This document shows positions 1 through 7,167 of a DNA stretch of 24,751 nucleotides, one piece after another. The position numbers and the translations under genes are program-made. Numbering within the stretch: the first letter of the stretch is position 1; each line of letters starts with the position of its first letter. The notes beneath the pieces were generated by a model. It was not told the origin of the DNA, did no database searches, and worked only from the letters and a program-made list of their open reading frames with translations. The stretch comes from JANNGC01 sp043757045 (GTDB lineage Bacteria; Verrucomicrobiota; Verrucomicrobiia; Limisphaerales; SIBH01): positions 1 to 24,751 of the forward strand of contig JAYVQC010000136.1 of the NCBI GenBank assembly GCA_043757045.1, read 5' to 3'.

Positions 1-35
1 CGGACGGTGTCGTTTACGTTTCATGCTGAGTTTTC

Positions 36-56
36 CCGGGCGGCTTCGCCGCCCGG
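36..56. repeat. GC-rich intergenic hairpin
   Basis: A perfect 9-bp inverted repeat (CCGGGCGGC, then loop TTC, then GCCGCCCGG) lies in non-coding DNA at the left edge. It is preceded by TTTT and followed by AAA. Neither strand has a T-tract after the stem, so it is a poor intrinsic terminator. It is more likely one of the small palindromic repeats scattered between genes in this window. No gene is visible from 1 to 207. Confidence 0.6.
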
Positions 57-100
57 AAACTCTCATAACATGTGGATCAATTTAAGGGGAGCAGGCCAAT

Positions 101-184
101 GCGACCGCACTCCAAACGCTGACGCGCAGCATCACTCGCCTCATCAATCGCGGAGCGTTTGGACTGCGGTCGCTTTAGCGCCGC
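101..184. repeat. Long inverted repeat with an internal hairpin (REP-like)
   Basis: The 20-base arm at 101-120 (GCGACCGCACTCCAAACGCT) is matched by the reverse complement of 154-173 with a single mismatch, across a 33-base spacer. The right arm runs into a second small hairpin at 166-184 (GCGG-T-CGCT, loop TT, AGCG-CCGC). No reading frame here looks coding. The structure fits an extragenic palindromic repeat; with one copy visible, family membership is inference. Confidence 0.65.
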
Positions 185-207
185 TTTCGACCCCGTTCGT
201 AACCACG

Positions 208-236
208 AAAAAAGAACGGCGGTCTTTCGACCGCCG
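208..236 (-). terminator. Intrinsic terminator of the BON lipoprotein gene
   Basis: Read on the minus strand, an 8-bp perfect stem (CGGCGGTC / GACCGCCG) closes a GAAA tetraloop and is followed by TTCTTTTTT. It starts 35 bases after the stop codon of the BON-domain gene. This is a textbook Rho-independent terminator and implies that the upstream gene is transcribed as a single unit. Confidence 0.85.
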
Positions 237-270
237 CCGCTCCGTGTGCTTGTCGCCTCCTTGGCGTCGA

Positions 271-615
271 TCAGTGGGAACCGATCTTTTCTTTCACGGT
301 GATGTTGTTCTCCACGCTCTTCACGTTCTTGACTCGCTCCGCGATGCCGCCCGCCATCCTCTTCTGGTCAGTGGTATTCACGAAGCCGCTGAGTTGCACG
401 GTGCCTTTGAAGCTGGTCACGTTCACATCGCCGAACTTGTATTCGGGATTGTCCCCGAGCGCGGACTTCACGCGAGCGTTGAGCGCCTTGTCGTCAATGT
501 ATTCGCCGGTGCTGCGCTCGTAGCGCGTGCCGGTGCAGCCCGTCAAGAGGACGGCCGTTCCCACGGGCAGGCAGAGGCAGAGCGCGAGATACAGATTGCT
601 GAGTGCATTCTTCAT
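271..615 (-). CDS. BON-domain lipoprotein, 114 aa
   Basis: A small envelope protein. The N-terminus is a lipoprotein signal: a short charged start, a hydrophobic stretch at residues 8-25, and a lipobox ending LLTGC with the acylated cysteine at residue 27. Residues about 43-112 form one BON domain, with the usual pattern of a helix (DDKALNARVKSAL), beta strands around VNVTSFKGTVQLSGFV and a second helix ending VENNITVKE. BON domains are found in periplasmic or outer-membrane proteins such as OsmY and are thought to bind phospholipid or stabilise membranes. The ATG at 615 is chosen because it places the signal peptide directly at the N-terminus; an open frame continues upstream to 777 but adds non-signal residues. 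No Shine-Dalgarno is seen (upstream reads CCAAACAACATT). A strong terminator follows the stop codon. Molecular role unknown. Confidence 0.85.
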   Translation of the reverse strand: MKNALSNLYLALCLCLPVGTAVLLTGCTGTRYERSTGEYIDDKALNARVKSALGDNPEYKFGDVNVTSFKGTVQLSGFVNTTDQKRMAGGIAERVKNVKSVENNITVKEKIGSH

Positions 616-951
616 AATGTTGTTTGGTTCGTTGTTTTCGTTGATCACGGAAATTAATAGCTCGCGGGATGCCAGCGGCGATCCGTGAGGAAGCAGGCGC
701 GAGGGCGCAGATTCATGCAGTTTGATGCGTGGAATGTCAGCGGACACGGGCAGAATGCACAGCGCGTCGTGAACCACTTGCAGTTCGCAAGACCGACCAC
801 GGGAGAGAAAACGCGTGACGAAAAAACCATGCGGAACGCAAAGAGGGAAGAAGTCCGTTTTGTCGCTGCGTTCCTGGACGGTCTTTGGGTGAGAAGCCGC
901 GGACGGAAATCAGCGCAGAAGCACCGTCTCGACCGGGGCTTCGAATTTGAA
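616..951. other. Intergenic stretch without a recognised gene
   Basis: This 336-base gap separates the BON lipoprotein gene from the end of rpe. Frames open across it on both strands do not look like proteins and are extensions or shadows of the flanking genes. It must carry the promoter of the BON gene. A TATTAAT-like element lies about 40 bases upstream of that start on the minus strand, but no convincing -35 accompanies it. No clear terminator of rpe was seen. Confidence 0.5.
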
Positions 952-1638
952 CTAGCTGGCCGGCGCGGCGGTCGTGACGAGGCGGCGCATTTTTGCCACG
1001 GCGGTTTTCAAATTGGGCCGGCCAAACAGTCCGGTGCCGCTCACGAAGGTATCCGCGCCGGCTTTCGCGCATTCGACAGCGGTCTGGAAGTTGATGCCGC
1101 CGTCCACCTGGATGCGGTAGTTGAGATGGTGTTCGCACCGCCACTCCGCCGCCTGCTGCACCTTCGTCAGCGCCTCGTGGATGAAAGGCTGGCCGCCGAA
1201 GCCGGGATTCACCGTCATCACGAGCACGAGGTCGGGCTGGACTTGTTTGAGGAACGGTTCCAGCACGCCAATCTGTGTGGGCGGGTTGATCGCGAGGCCC
1301 ACCTTTTTGCCCAGCGCGCGGATTTTCCAAACCAATTGCTGAACCGCCGCTTCGCCCAGCTCAACGTGAATCGTGATGCGATCCGCGCCAGCTTTCGCAA
1401 AAGGTTCGAGGAGAATTTCCGGCTTCGAGCACATCAGGTGAACGTCGAACTCCAACTTCCGCACCACGGGGCGCAGCACCCGCACGACCTCGGGACCGAA
1501 GGAAATGTTCGGCACGAAATGGCCGTCCATGATGTCGAGGTGCAGCCACTCGGCGCCGGATTTCTGGACGCGCAATGCGTCAACGGCCAAACGTCCGAAG
1601 TTCGCGGCGAGCAATGAGGGCGCGATAATCATCGGCAT
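952..1638 (-). CDS. rpe: Ribulose-phosphate 3-epimerase
   Basis: Interconverts D-ribulose 5-phosphate and D-xylulose 5-phosphate in the pentose phosphate pathway, in the cytoplasm. The protein is 228 aa, the usual length for this TIM-barrel enzyme. Family signatures are visible in order: IAPSLLAANF at the N-terminus, LDIMDGHFVPN carrying the first catalytic aspartate and metal-ligand region, FDVHLM, VMTVNPGFGGQ (phosphate region), and QVDGGI carrying the second catalytic aspartate. A GTGLF segment near the C-terminus matches the phosphate-binding loop. Two in-frame ATGs, at 1638 and 1632, are both plausible starts; the first is used here. No Shine-Dalgarno is evident. The gene follows ftsH on the same strand, with a hairpin repeat in the roughly 180-base gap, so cotranscription is uncertain. 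Confidence 0.95.
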   Translation of the reverse strand: MPMIIAPSLLAANFGRLAVDALRVQKSGAEWLHLDIMDGHFVPNISFGPEVVRVLRPVVRKLEFDVHLMCSKPEILLEPFAKAGADRITIHVELGEAAVQQLVWKIRALGKKVGLAINPPTQIGVLEPFLKQVQPDLVLVMTVNPGFGGQPFIHEALTKVQQAAEWRCEHHLNYRIQVDGGINFQTAVECAKAGADTFVSGTGLFGRPNLKTAVAKMRRLVTTAAPAS

Positions 1639-1712
1639 CAAGTTAGGGAAGCGGACGGGCGAGCGTCAAATGCGGTGTGTCCCGCAGCGGAGCATTTTCA
1701 TCCGAAGAACGA

Positions 1713-1809
1713 CGAGGCTGAAAGCCTCGCCACCTGCCGACAGGAAATGTCGGCGTTACGTCGCGCCGGCTTTCCAGCCGGCAGTGAATGAGACTTTCCA
1801 GTCTCGTGT
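1713..1809. repeat. Four-hairpin intergenic repeat, copy 1
   Basis: This element of about 97 bp lies just after the ftsH stop codon. It contains, from left to right: CGAGGCT-GAA-AGCCTCG (1713-1729); a weaker CCGACA/TGTCGG hairpin (about 1737-1753); GCCGGCT-TTCC-AGCCGGC (1765-1782); and GAGACT-TTCC-AGTCTC (1790-1805). A second copy is at 10183-10280, with near-identical central sequence. The outer hairpins are exchanged between the two copies. It probably folds in RNA and may act as transcriptional punctuation after ftsH, but it has no T-tract. Confidence 0.85.
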
Positions 1810-1822
1810 CGGAAGCGTCTGG

Positions 1823-3814
1823 CTACGCCGGCGCGGGCGCGGCATCGCCCAGGCCCGGCAGTTTTGGCGGCGAAGGCTTCATCACCTCGGGCAGCGTGGT
1901 CACGGCTTGCGCGCCCATGGGCGGCTCCACGTCTTTCGGCGGCGGTGGCGGCGGCGTGAACTTGCCGGTGCGGATAATTTCCTCCACTTGCGCGCCGTCC
2001 AGCGTTTCAAATTCGAGCAGCGAGTTCGCGATGATTTCCAGCTTGTCGCGGTTCTCGTGGATGAGCGCGTAAGCGCGGTCGTACTGCGTCTTGATGATGG
2101 CCCGCACCTCAGCGTCAATACGCTGGGCCGTGTCTTCGCTATAAGATTTCCGGCGCATCATGTCGCGACCGAGGAAAAATTCGTCATCCTCGGTGTATTG
2201 CACCATGCCGAGTTTGTCGCTCATGCCGTACTGGCAGACCATCGCGCGCGCCATGCCGGTTGCCTGCTGAATATCGCCGCCCGCGCCGGTGGAGACGTCG
2301 CCCGAAGCAATTTCCTCGGCGATGCGCCCGGCCATGGTCATGGCGATCATGTCGTCCATCTCGCGACGCTGGTAGTTCAGGATGTCCTCGCGCGGCAACG
2401 ACATCGTGGAGCCGAGCGACGGGCCGCGCGGAATGATCGTGACCTTGTGCAGCGGATGCGTGTGCTGAAGCATCACGTTGACCAGCGCGTGACCGGCCTC
2501 GTGCCAGGCGGTGAGTTTCTTGTTCGCGTCCGTCATGGCGAGACTGCGGCGCTCGCGGCCCCAGCGCACCTTGTCGCGCGCTTCTTCGAGTTCGGCCTGG
2601 CCGACGGCTTTCTTGCCGGTGCGCGCGGCGAGCAGCGCGGCTTCGTTCAACAGATTCGCCAGTTCCGCGCCGGAGTAACCGGGCGTGCCGCGCGCGGTGA
2701 CGGACAAGTCCACCGCAGGATCGAGTTTCACGTTGCGCGCGTGGACTTTGAGAATCGCTTCGCGTCCGCGCACGTCGGGGAGATTCACCGTGATGCGGCG
2801 GTCGAAACGACCGGGGCGCAACAGCGCCGGATCGAGCACGTCCGCACGATTCGTCGCCGCGATGATGATGATGCCTTCCTGCGTATCGAAGCCGTCCATC
2901 TCCACGAGCAGGGCATTGAGCGTCTGTTCACGCTCGTCGTTGCCACCGCCGAGACCCACGCCCCGGCTGCGACCCACGGCGTCAATTTCATCAATGAAGA
3001 TCAAACACGGGACGTGCTTGCGCGCCTGCTCGAACATGTCGCGCACCCGGCTCGCGCCGACGCCGACAAACATCTCCACGAAATCCGAGCCGCTGATGCT
3101 AAAGAACGACGCGTCGGCTTCGCCCGCAATGGCCTTGGCGAGCAAGGTCTTGCCCGTGCCCGGAGGCCCGACCATGAGAATGCCCTTGGGAATGCGCCCG
3201 CCGAGCTTCTGAAACCTCTTGGGGTCTTTGAGGAACTCGACGAGTTCGGAAACTTCGTCCTTCGCTTCCTCGATGCCCGCCACGTCCTTGAAGGTCGTCT
3301 TGTTCTTTTCCTTCGCGAGCAGCCGCGCCTTGCTCTTGCCGAAACTAAGCGCGCCTTTGCCCGCCATCTTGATCTGACGGATGAAGATGAACCAGATCAG
3401 CACGCCCACGAGCAGGAAAGGCAGCAGCCCGAGGAGCATGTTCGTCACGAGCGTATTCGGCTGCTTCGGCTCGAACTTGCCGCTGCGGCGCAACTGCCGC
3501 TCCAGCGAGTCATCAATGCGCAGCTTCGTGCGGAATTTGACCGCCGGCTCCTTGCCGCCGGGTTTGTATTTGCCGACCACGTCCTGCATGAGCGGGCTTT
3601 GGATGTCCCAATAGACGATGCCTTCGGTGATCGTCCCCGCGCGAAACTCGTCCATGAACTCCGTCTGCGTGAAGGTCTTGGGCGTGTCCTGCGGATTCTT
3701 GAACAGGAACAGCAGCGGGATCGCGCCGATGATGGCGATCCATAAAATCCAGGTGCGCGGGGGAACGCGAAATTCACCACCGCCTTTTTTCGGCTCTTTA
3801 ATTTCTTCAGCCAT
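1823..3814 (-). CDS. ftsH: ATP-dependent zinc metalloprotease FtsH
   Basis: A membrane-anchored AAA+ protease that extracts and degrades membrane and regulatory proteins. The protein is 663 aa. A cytoplasmic N-terminal tail precedes TM1 (about 21-38); a periplasmic domain follows, then TM2 (about 124-146). The AAA module has Walker A GPPGTGKT at 216-223, Walker B LIFIDEID at 271-278, and the second region of homology ATNRADVLDPALLRPGRFDRR at about 320-340. The pore-loop segment is FVGVGASRVRDMF. The peptidase domain has HEAGH at 438-442, and D514 in TGAGGDIQQAT is the expected third zinc ligand. The last roughly 45 residues are an unusual proline-rich tail beginning with six prolines. The ATG at 3814 has no Shine-Dalgarno; a candidate promoter lies just upstream. 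rpe follows on the same strand. Confidence 0.98.
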   Translation of the reverse strand: MAEEIKEPKKGGGEFRVPPRTWILWIAIIGAIPLLFLFKNPQDTPKTFTQTEFMDEFRAGTITEGIVYWDIQSPLMQDVVGKYKPGGKEPAVKFRTKLRIDDSLERQLRRSGKFEPKQPNTLVTNMLLGLLPFLLVGVLIWFIFIRQIKMAGKGALSFGKSKARLLAKEKNKTTFKDVAGIEEAKDEVSELVEFLKDPKRFQKLGGRIPKGILMVGPPGTGKTLLAKAIAGEADASFFSISGSDFVEMFVGVGASRVRDMFEQARKHVPCLIFIDEIDAVGRSRGVGLGGGNDEREQTLNALLVEMDGFDTQEGIIIIAATNRADVLDPALLRPGRFDRRITVNLPDVRGREAILKVHARNVKLDPAVDLSVTARGTPGYSGAELANLLNEAALLAARTGKKAVGQAELEEARDKVRWGRERRSLAMTDANKKLTAWHEAGHALVNVMLQHTHPLHKVTIIPRGPSLGSTMSLPREDILNYQRREMDDMIAMTMAGRIAEEIASGDVSTGAGGDIQQATGMARAMVCQYGMSDKLGMVQYTEDDEFFLGRDMMRRKSYSEDTAQRIDAEVRAIIKTQYDRAYALIHENRDKLEIIANSLLEFETLDGAQVEEIIRTGKFTPPPPPPKDVEPPMGAQAVTTLPEVMKPSPPKLPGLGDAAPAPA

Positions 3815-3835
3815 GATGTTGCAAAATTGTTTCGG

Positions 3836-3864
3836 AGCCTAACAGCCGGATACGTTGGCTGCAA
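3836..3864 (-). promoter_or_regulatory. Candidate sigma-70-type promoter of ftsH
   Basis: On the minus strand TTGCAG (3859-3864) and TAGGCT (3836-3841) are separated by exactly 17 bases. The -10 keeps the conserved TA....T positions, but the -35 is weak. A start about 7 bases downstream would give a leader of only about 15-20 bases before the ATG at 3814. The rest of the gap from 3865 to 4045 shows no gene. Confidence 0.4.
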
Positions 3865-4045
3865 ATTGTTTGCCGCGAACCTTTCTGGGGGGAAACACGC
3901 AGACCGCACGCGGGAAATTGCGAAGGAGGACGACGCGAGTTCTGACAGGGGTGACGGAGAACACGCCGACCGATTCAAGAACAGTCCGACGTTTTTACAC
4001 GGAGTTGAACCGGAGCCGGAGGATTGGATTCGCTGCAGCGCAAGT

Positions 4046-4594
4046 TTAGGCCGCATTGTTTTCGAGTGTGAGTGAACCTGATCTGCCATGGCACAAGATC
4101 GCGCGCCACTCTTCAGAGAGTCCATCGCGAAATGACTGCTTCAAATGCCACAAACCGTTTCTCGCGCCAGTAACCTGCTCTCGCAAGATCACAAGACCGA
4201 ACGACTGAATCTGAGGCGTTCCGAATGGCTCGCAGAAACTGAATAAGCGACCGAGCGGCAGTGTTCCACTATCGAGAGTCTTCGGCGGTGCATCGGTGTT
4301 AGCCAGTCTCGTGCGCCATCGCGGGCCGTTCTCTCCAATTGAGAAAGAAGCCTGAACATCATGCCCGTCGGAATCATACCAACCGAGCAGAAGCCGAGTA
4401 TCTAACTCTGTCTTCGATTGCTTTTCAGATCTTGCCCACTCCAGGTGCGATCCGACTCGCATCAGACTTATTGCTACGATTGGTTCGTCGAAGAAAATCT
4501 TTCCTGTCCAGTCCCAATAGCGAGGGCGTGTCCACGACCCGCAGATTCGGGCCTCAGCGCCATATGGTTGTGGGATGACTAACGAGGTGAGCAT
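4046..4594 (-). CDS. Unrecognised protein, 182 aa
   Basis: I do not recognise a family. The 182-residue sequence has no signal peptide or membrane segment. It contains aromatic-rich stretches near the start (CGSWTRPRYWDWTG) and a GWYDSDGHDVQASFSI segment, compatible with a small beta-rich cytoplasmic protein. It starts 18 bases after the stop of the sugar isomerase/epimerase gene, so it is probably the last gene of that operon. Its base composition is visibly lower in GC than its neighbours, and its codon use is less biased, which may mean recent acquisition. The start ATG at 4594 is preceded by GAGG about 14 bases away, too far for a standard Shine-Dalgarno. It is supported as a gene by the length of the open frame and its position, not by homology. 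Confidence 0.6.
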   Translation of the reverse strand: MLTSLVIPQPYGAEARICGSWTRPRYWDWTGKIFFDEPIVAISLMRVGSHLEWARSEKQSKTELDTRLLLGWYDSDGHDVQASFSIGENGPRWRTRLANTDAPPKTLDSGTLPLGRLFSFCEPFGTPQIQSFGLVILREQVTGARNGLWHLKQSFRDGLSEEWRAILCHGRSGSLTLENNAA

Positions 4595-4612
4595 TTTAAC
4601 CCAACGTCCTCA

Positions 4613-5509
4613 CTAACTCGCCAGCACCTTGTCCAACCGCGCGGAAAACTCCTTCAACGCCTCCGCGTCCTTCGTCTGCCCGCCGGGCTGCTCGGTGATG
4701 GCCCAACCGGTGTAGCCGACCTTGTCGAGTTCGCTCATCACGGCGGGCCAGTTCACGCTGCCTTCCATCAGCTTCACGCCGAAGCCGGGCGTTTTGCCGT
4801 TGGCGTCGGCGGTGTTGCCGTAGTCCTTGATGTGCAGTTTGAGAATGCTTTTGCCGAGGACTTTGATCCATTCCTCCGACGGGCCGAACTTCACCATGTT
4901 GCCGAGGTCGAAGTGCCAGCCGACAAGTGGATGATTGATCGCGGCGAGATAATCCTTCGCCTGCTGCGGCTTCATCAGGAAATTGTTCCAGACATTCTCG
5001 ACGGCAATCTTCACACCCGTCTCCTCGCATAACGGCAGCGCCGCGCGGATGCCCGCAATGGAACGCTCCCAGCATTGTTCGTAAGTCACGTCCTTGTTGA
5101 CCACGCCCGGCACGAGCAGGATGGAAGTTGCGCCGTAGCGTTTGGCGTCGCGCAAGGTTTGCTTCAAAGCTTCGAGACCTTCCGCCCGCACCTTCTCATC
5201 CTGATGCGACAATGGCTTGCCCCAATGACGGCTGCCACAAACGCTGGCGCATTTCAGCCCCGTCTCATCGTAGGCGCGCGCCACTTCGTCCTGATTCATG
5301 TGGCTCGACGCTTCCACGCCGTGGAACCCGGCGGCTTTGAGCGCGCGGAATTTTTCCAAGACCGTGCCCTTCATGCCGAAGGTGTCCCACATGATCGCCT
5401 TCTGGATTTTGCGCTTCGGTGGATCGGCGGCGAAGAGCGGCGTGCTCAGCGCCGTGGCGGCGAGCGCGAGCGAGGTGCGTTGCAGGAACTGGCGGCGTGA
5501 TGTTTGCAT
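4613..5509 (-). CDS. Tat-exported sugar phosphate isomerase/epimerase (xylose isomerase-like TIM barrel)
   Basis: A 298-aa protein of the AP-endonuclease family 2 / xylose isomerase-like TIM-barrel group. It probably isomerises or epimerises a sugar or polyol in the periplasm. Residues 1-28 are a twin-arginine signal (SRRQFLQ, hydrophobic core, PLFA cleavage region). The barrel has the expected divalent-metal ligands at strand ends: E171 in IAVENVWN, D201 in WHFDLGN, H226 in KLHIKDY and E273 in ITEQPGG. It lies 47 bases downstream of a Tat-signal Gfo/Idh/MocA oxidoreductase, a pairing typical of sugar oxidation and epimerisation operons in this phylum. Upstream of the ATG is an A-rich stretch and no Shine-Dalgarno. 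The substrate cannot be read from sequence. Confidence 0.88.
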   Translation of the reverse strand: MQTSRRQFLQRTSLALAATALSTPLFAADPPKRKIQKAIMWDTFGMKGTVLEKFRALKAAGFHGVEASSHMNQDEVARAYDETGLKCASVCGSRHWGKPLSHQDEKVRAEGLEALKQTLRDAKRYGATSILLVPGVVNKDVTYEQCWERSIAGIRAALPLCEETGVKIAVENVWNNFLMKPQQAKDYLAAINHPLVGWHFDLGNMVKFGPSEEWIKVLGKSILKLHIKDYGNTADANGKTPGFGVKLMEGSVNWPAVMSELDKVGYTGWAITEQPGGQTKDAEALKEFSARLDKVLAS

Positions 5510-5516
5510 ATTTTTT

Positions 5517-5540
5517 GAAAACGCCAGCGGGACGCTGGCG
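5517..5540 (-). terminator. Hairpin with short T-tract inside the Tat-enzyme operon
   Basis: A perfect 8-bp stem (CGCCAGCG / CGCTGGCG, loop of 3) lies in the 47-base gap between the oxidoreductase and isomerase genes. On the minus strand it is followed by TTTTC. It could partly terminate transcription and lower expression of the downstream gene, protect the upstream message end, or be a small dispersed repeat. The short T-tract makes full termination unlikely. Confidence 0.5.
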
Positions 5541-5556
5541 GCACGTTGTTATTGGC

Positions 5557-6873
5557 TCAGATAAACCGTGTCTTGCCCGGCATCGCGACGAGCGGGGCAG
5601 GGAAGTCGGATTTCAAATCCCAGTTCTTCGGCGTCAAATCTTCCGTCGAGTTCAGCGCCTGCTCCCAGGTGATTTCCTTCCCCGTGTAAGCGGCCATGCG
5701 GCCCATGATGCCCGTGAGCGTCGAGTGCGCCATGCGGATGCCGTCGTTGATCGGCTTGCCGTCGCGGATGCTCTTGAACAGCTCGTTGTGCTCGACCTGA
5801 TACATGTCCGGCCGCTCGCCGCTGTAACGCCACGCGTTCTCGCCCTTCTCGTTTTTGATCCAAGGCATGCCGCCGAAGCCGAGAACGCGGCCCGTGCCTT
5901 TGCTGCCGTAAATCCAGTCCGAGTTGTCGTTCGCACAGTTCGCCTGCTGACGGCAGAAGATGAACCCGCGCGCGTTGTTCGGATACTCGTACACGCACTC
6001 GAAGTGGTCGAAGATGTTGCCGTATTCCGGCGCGGTGCGGACCTGGCGACCGCCGTGGGCAATGCACTTCAGCGGCGGCACGTCGTTGAAAGCCCACGCC
6101 ATTTTGTCCACCGTGTGAATGCACTGCTCGACGAGATGGTCGCCCGAGAGCCAGGTGTAGAAGAACCAGTTGCGAATCTGATATTCCAAATCGCCCATGC
6201 CTTCCGTGCGCGGCACGTTGCGGCCCACGAGTCCGGTGTTGTAAGTGCCGTAGAAGCTCCGCACGTCGCCGATTTCACCCGCGATGATCTTCTGGAAGAT
6301 GGCGCGCTCGGCGAGATTGTAGCGCCAGCAATAGCCCGCCACGATGGCCAGATTCTTCGCCTTGGCCTTGGCCACGCTTTCGAGCACCGAGCGCACGCCG
6401 GGTCCATCCGTCGCCATCGGTTTCTCGCAGAAGACGTGTTTGCCCGCCTCGACCGCCGCCTTCAAATGCATCGGGCGAAAACCGGGCGGCGACGCGAGCA
6501 CCACCAAATCCACGCCGCTATCAATCAACTTCTGATAAGCATCCAGGCCCACGAAGCACTTCTCGGGATCGACCTTGATCTTGTCCTTCACTTCGTTGTC
6601 CGCCTTCAACGCCGCGAGGCCGCGCTGCAAGTTGCCCTCGAAGGCGTCCGCCACCGCGACGAGTTGCACATTCGAGTCCGCGTTCAACGCCTGTTTGGCC
6701 GCGCCCGAGCCGCGCCCACCGCAGCCCACGAGACCGACCTTGATGGCATCGCCCGGTGAAAGCTGGGCGCTGCGCCCGGTGAGCACAAACGGCGCAGCCA
6801 TCAAGCCGGCGGTGACGGTGGAGGACGCGCGAAGAAATTCGCGCCGTGAAGAAGAAGAGTTTTCCTGATTCAT
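5557..6873 (-). CDS. Tat-exported Gfo/Idh/MocA family oxidoreductase
   Basis: A 438-aa NAD(P)-dependent sugar or polyol oxidoreductase. Residues 1-37 are a Tat signal (SRREFLRASS, then a hydrophobic stretch to about residue 32), typical of the exported members in Verrucomicrobiota and Planctomycetota. The Rossmann domain has VGLVGCGGRGSG at about 47-58 and the hallmark CEKP at 149-152, which carries the catalytic lysine. The C-terminal beta-sheet domain includes GDHLVEQCIHTVD, probably lining the substrate pocket. The start at 6873 is chosen because it puts the Tat motif at residues 9-15; an in-frame upstream extension to 6945 is not signal-like. It is the first gene of a probable operon with the isomerase and perhaps the 182-aa gene. 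It is divergent from purA, with a shared intergenic region of 294 bases. Confidence 0.93.
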   Translation of the reverse strand: MNQENSSSSRREFLRASSTVTAGLMAAPFVLTGRSAQLSPGDAIKVGLVGCGGRGSGAAKQALNADSNVQLVAVADAFEGNLQRGLAALKADNEVKDKIKVDPEKCFVGLDAYQKLIDSGVDLVVLASPPGFRPMHLKAAVEAGKHVFCEKPMATDGPGVRSVLESVAKAKAKNLAIVAGYCWRYNLAERAIFQKIIAGEIGDVRSFYGTYNTGLVGRNVPRTEGMGDLEYQIRNWFFYTWLSGDHLVEQCIHTVDKMAWAFNDVPPLKCIAHGGRQVRTAPEYGNIFDHFECVYEYPNNARGFIFCRQQANCANDNSDWIYGSKGTGRVLGFGGMPWIKNEKGENAWRYSGERPDMYQVEHNELFKSIRDGKPINDGIRMAHSTLTGIMGRMAAYTGKEITWEQALNSTEDLTPKNWDLKSDFPAPLVAMPGKTRFI

Positions 6874-7063
6874 GTTGTTTGGGACGTTGCCCGCGACTCT
6901 TTCATCAAAAGATTTTCCGGGCAAGCGACGAAGTGGGGGACGCAACGGGGCGAGAACATTCTTCTGCGCAGTAAGCCGTGGACGGGGAGGATTTCAAACC
7001 TGTGAGCGCACCGCACCTTCACGCCTCCCTGAGGACTGGAAAGTTCGCGCGCCAACGGCATCA

Positions 7064-7093
7064 TTGACACCCGCCTTTCGCGTTTCCTACTTT
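7064..7093 (+). promoter_or_regulatory. Candidate sigma-70 promoter of purA
   Basis: A perfect TTGACA (7064-7069) is followed after 18 bases by TACTTT (7088-7093), which keeps the TA....T pattern of a -10 box. Transcription would start near 7100, giving a leader of about 68 bases before the purA ATG. No gene was seen in the rest of the divergent region from 6874 to 7063, and no comparably good promoter was found for the oxidoreductase on the other strand. Confidence 0.6.
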
Positions 7094-7111
7094 CTCGCGG
7101 CAAATAACTGA

Positions 7112-7165
7112 GCGTGGCCCCCGAATTTGCATTCGGGGATTTTTATTGCCACGCAACACCCGAAT
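7112..7165 (+). promoter_or_regulatory. purA leader with alternative hairpins, candidate attenuator
   Basis: Segment 1, CCCCGAAT (7119-7126), pairs perfectly with segment 2, ATTCGGGG (7131-7138), across a TTGC loop and is followed by ATTTTTATT, the form of an intrinsic terminator. Segment 3, CCCGAAT (7159-7165), ends two bases before the purA ATG and repeats segment 1, so segment 2 can pair with 1 or 3 but not both. A further pair, GCGTGGC (7112-7118) with GCCACGC (7148-7154), can enclose the 1:2 hairpin and its U-rich run. No matching known riboswitch was recognised. The pairings are seen in sequence; regulation is inference. Confidence 0.6.
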
Positions 7166-7167
7166 CT

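Noticed and set aside
1505..3745. A 746-codon open frame on the plus strand opposite ftsH
   Set aside because: Antisense shadow of the strongly conserved ftsH gene; composition is not protein-like.
3827..4075. An 82-codon plus-strand frame in the gap upstream of ftsH
   Set aside because: No Shine-Dalgarno, domain or conserved-looking pattern; it spans the ftsH promoter and the end of the 182-aa gene.
7114..7167. GTG at 7114 as the purA start
   Set aside because: It adds 18 residues before the conserved MANTILVGAQWGDEG start and would place the alternative hairpins inside the coding region.
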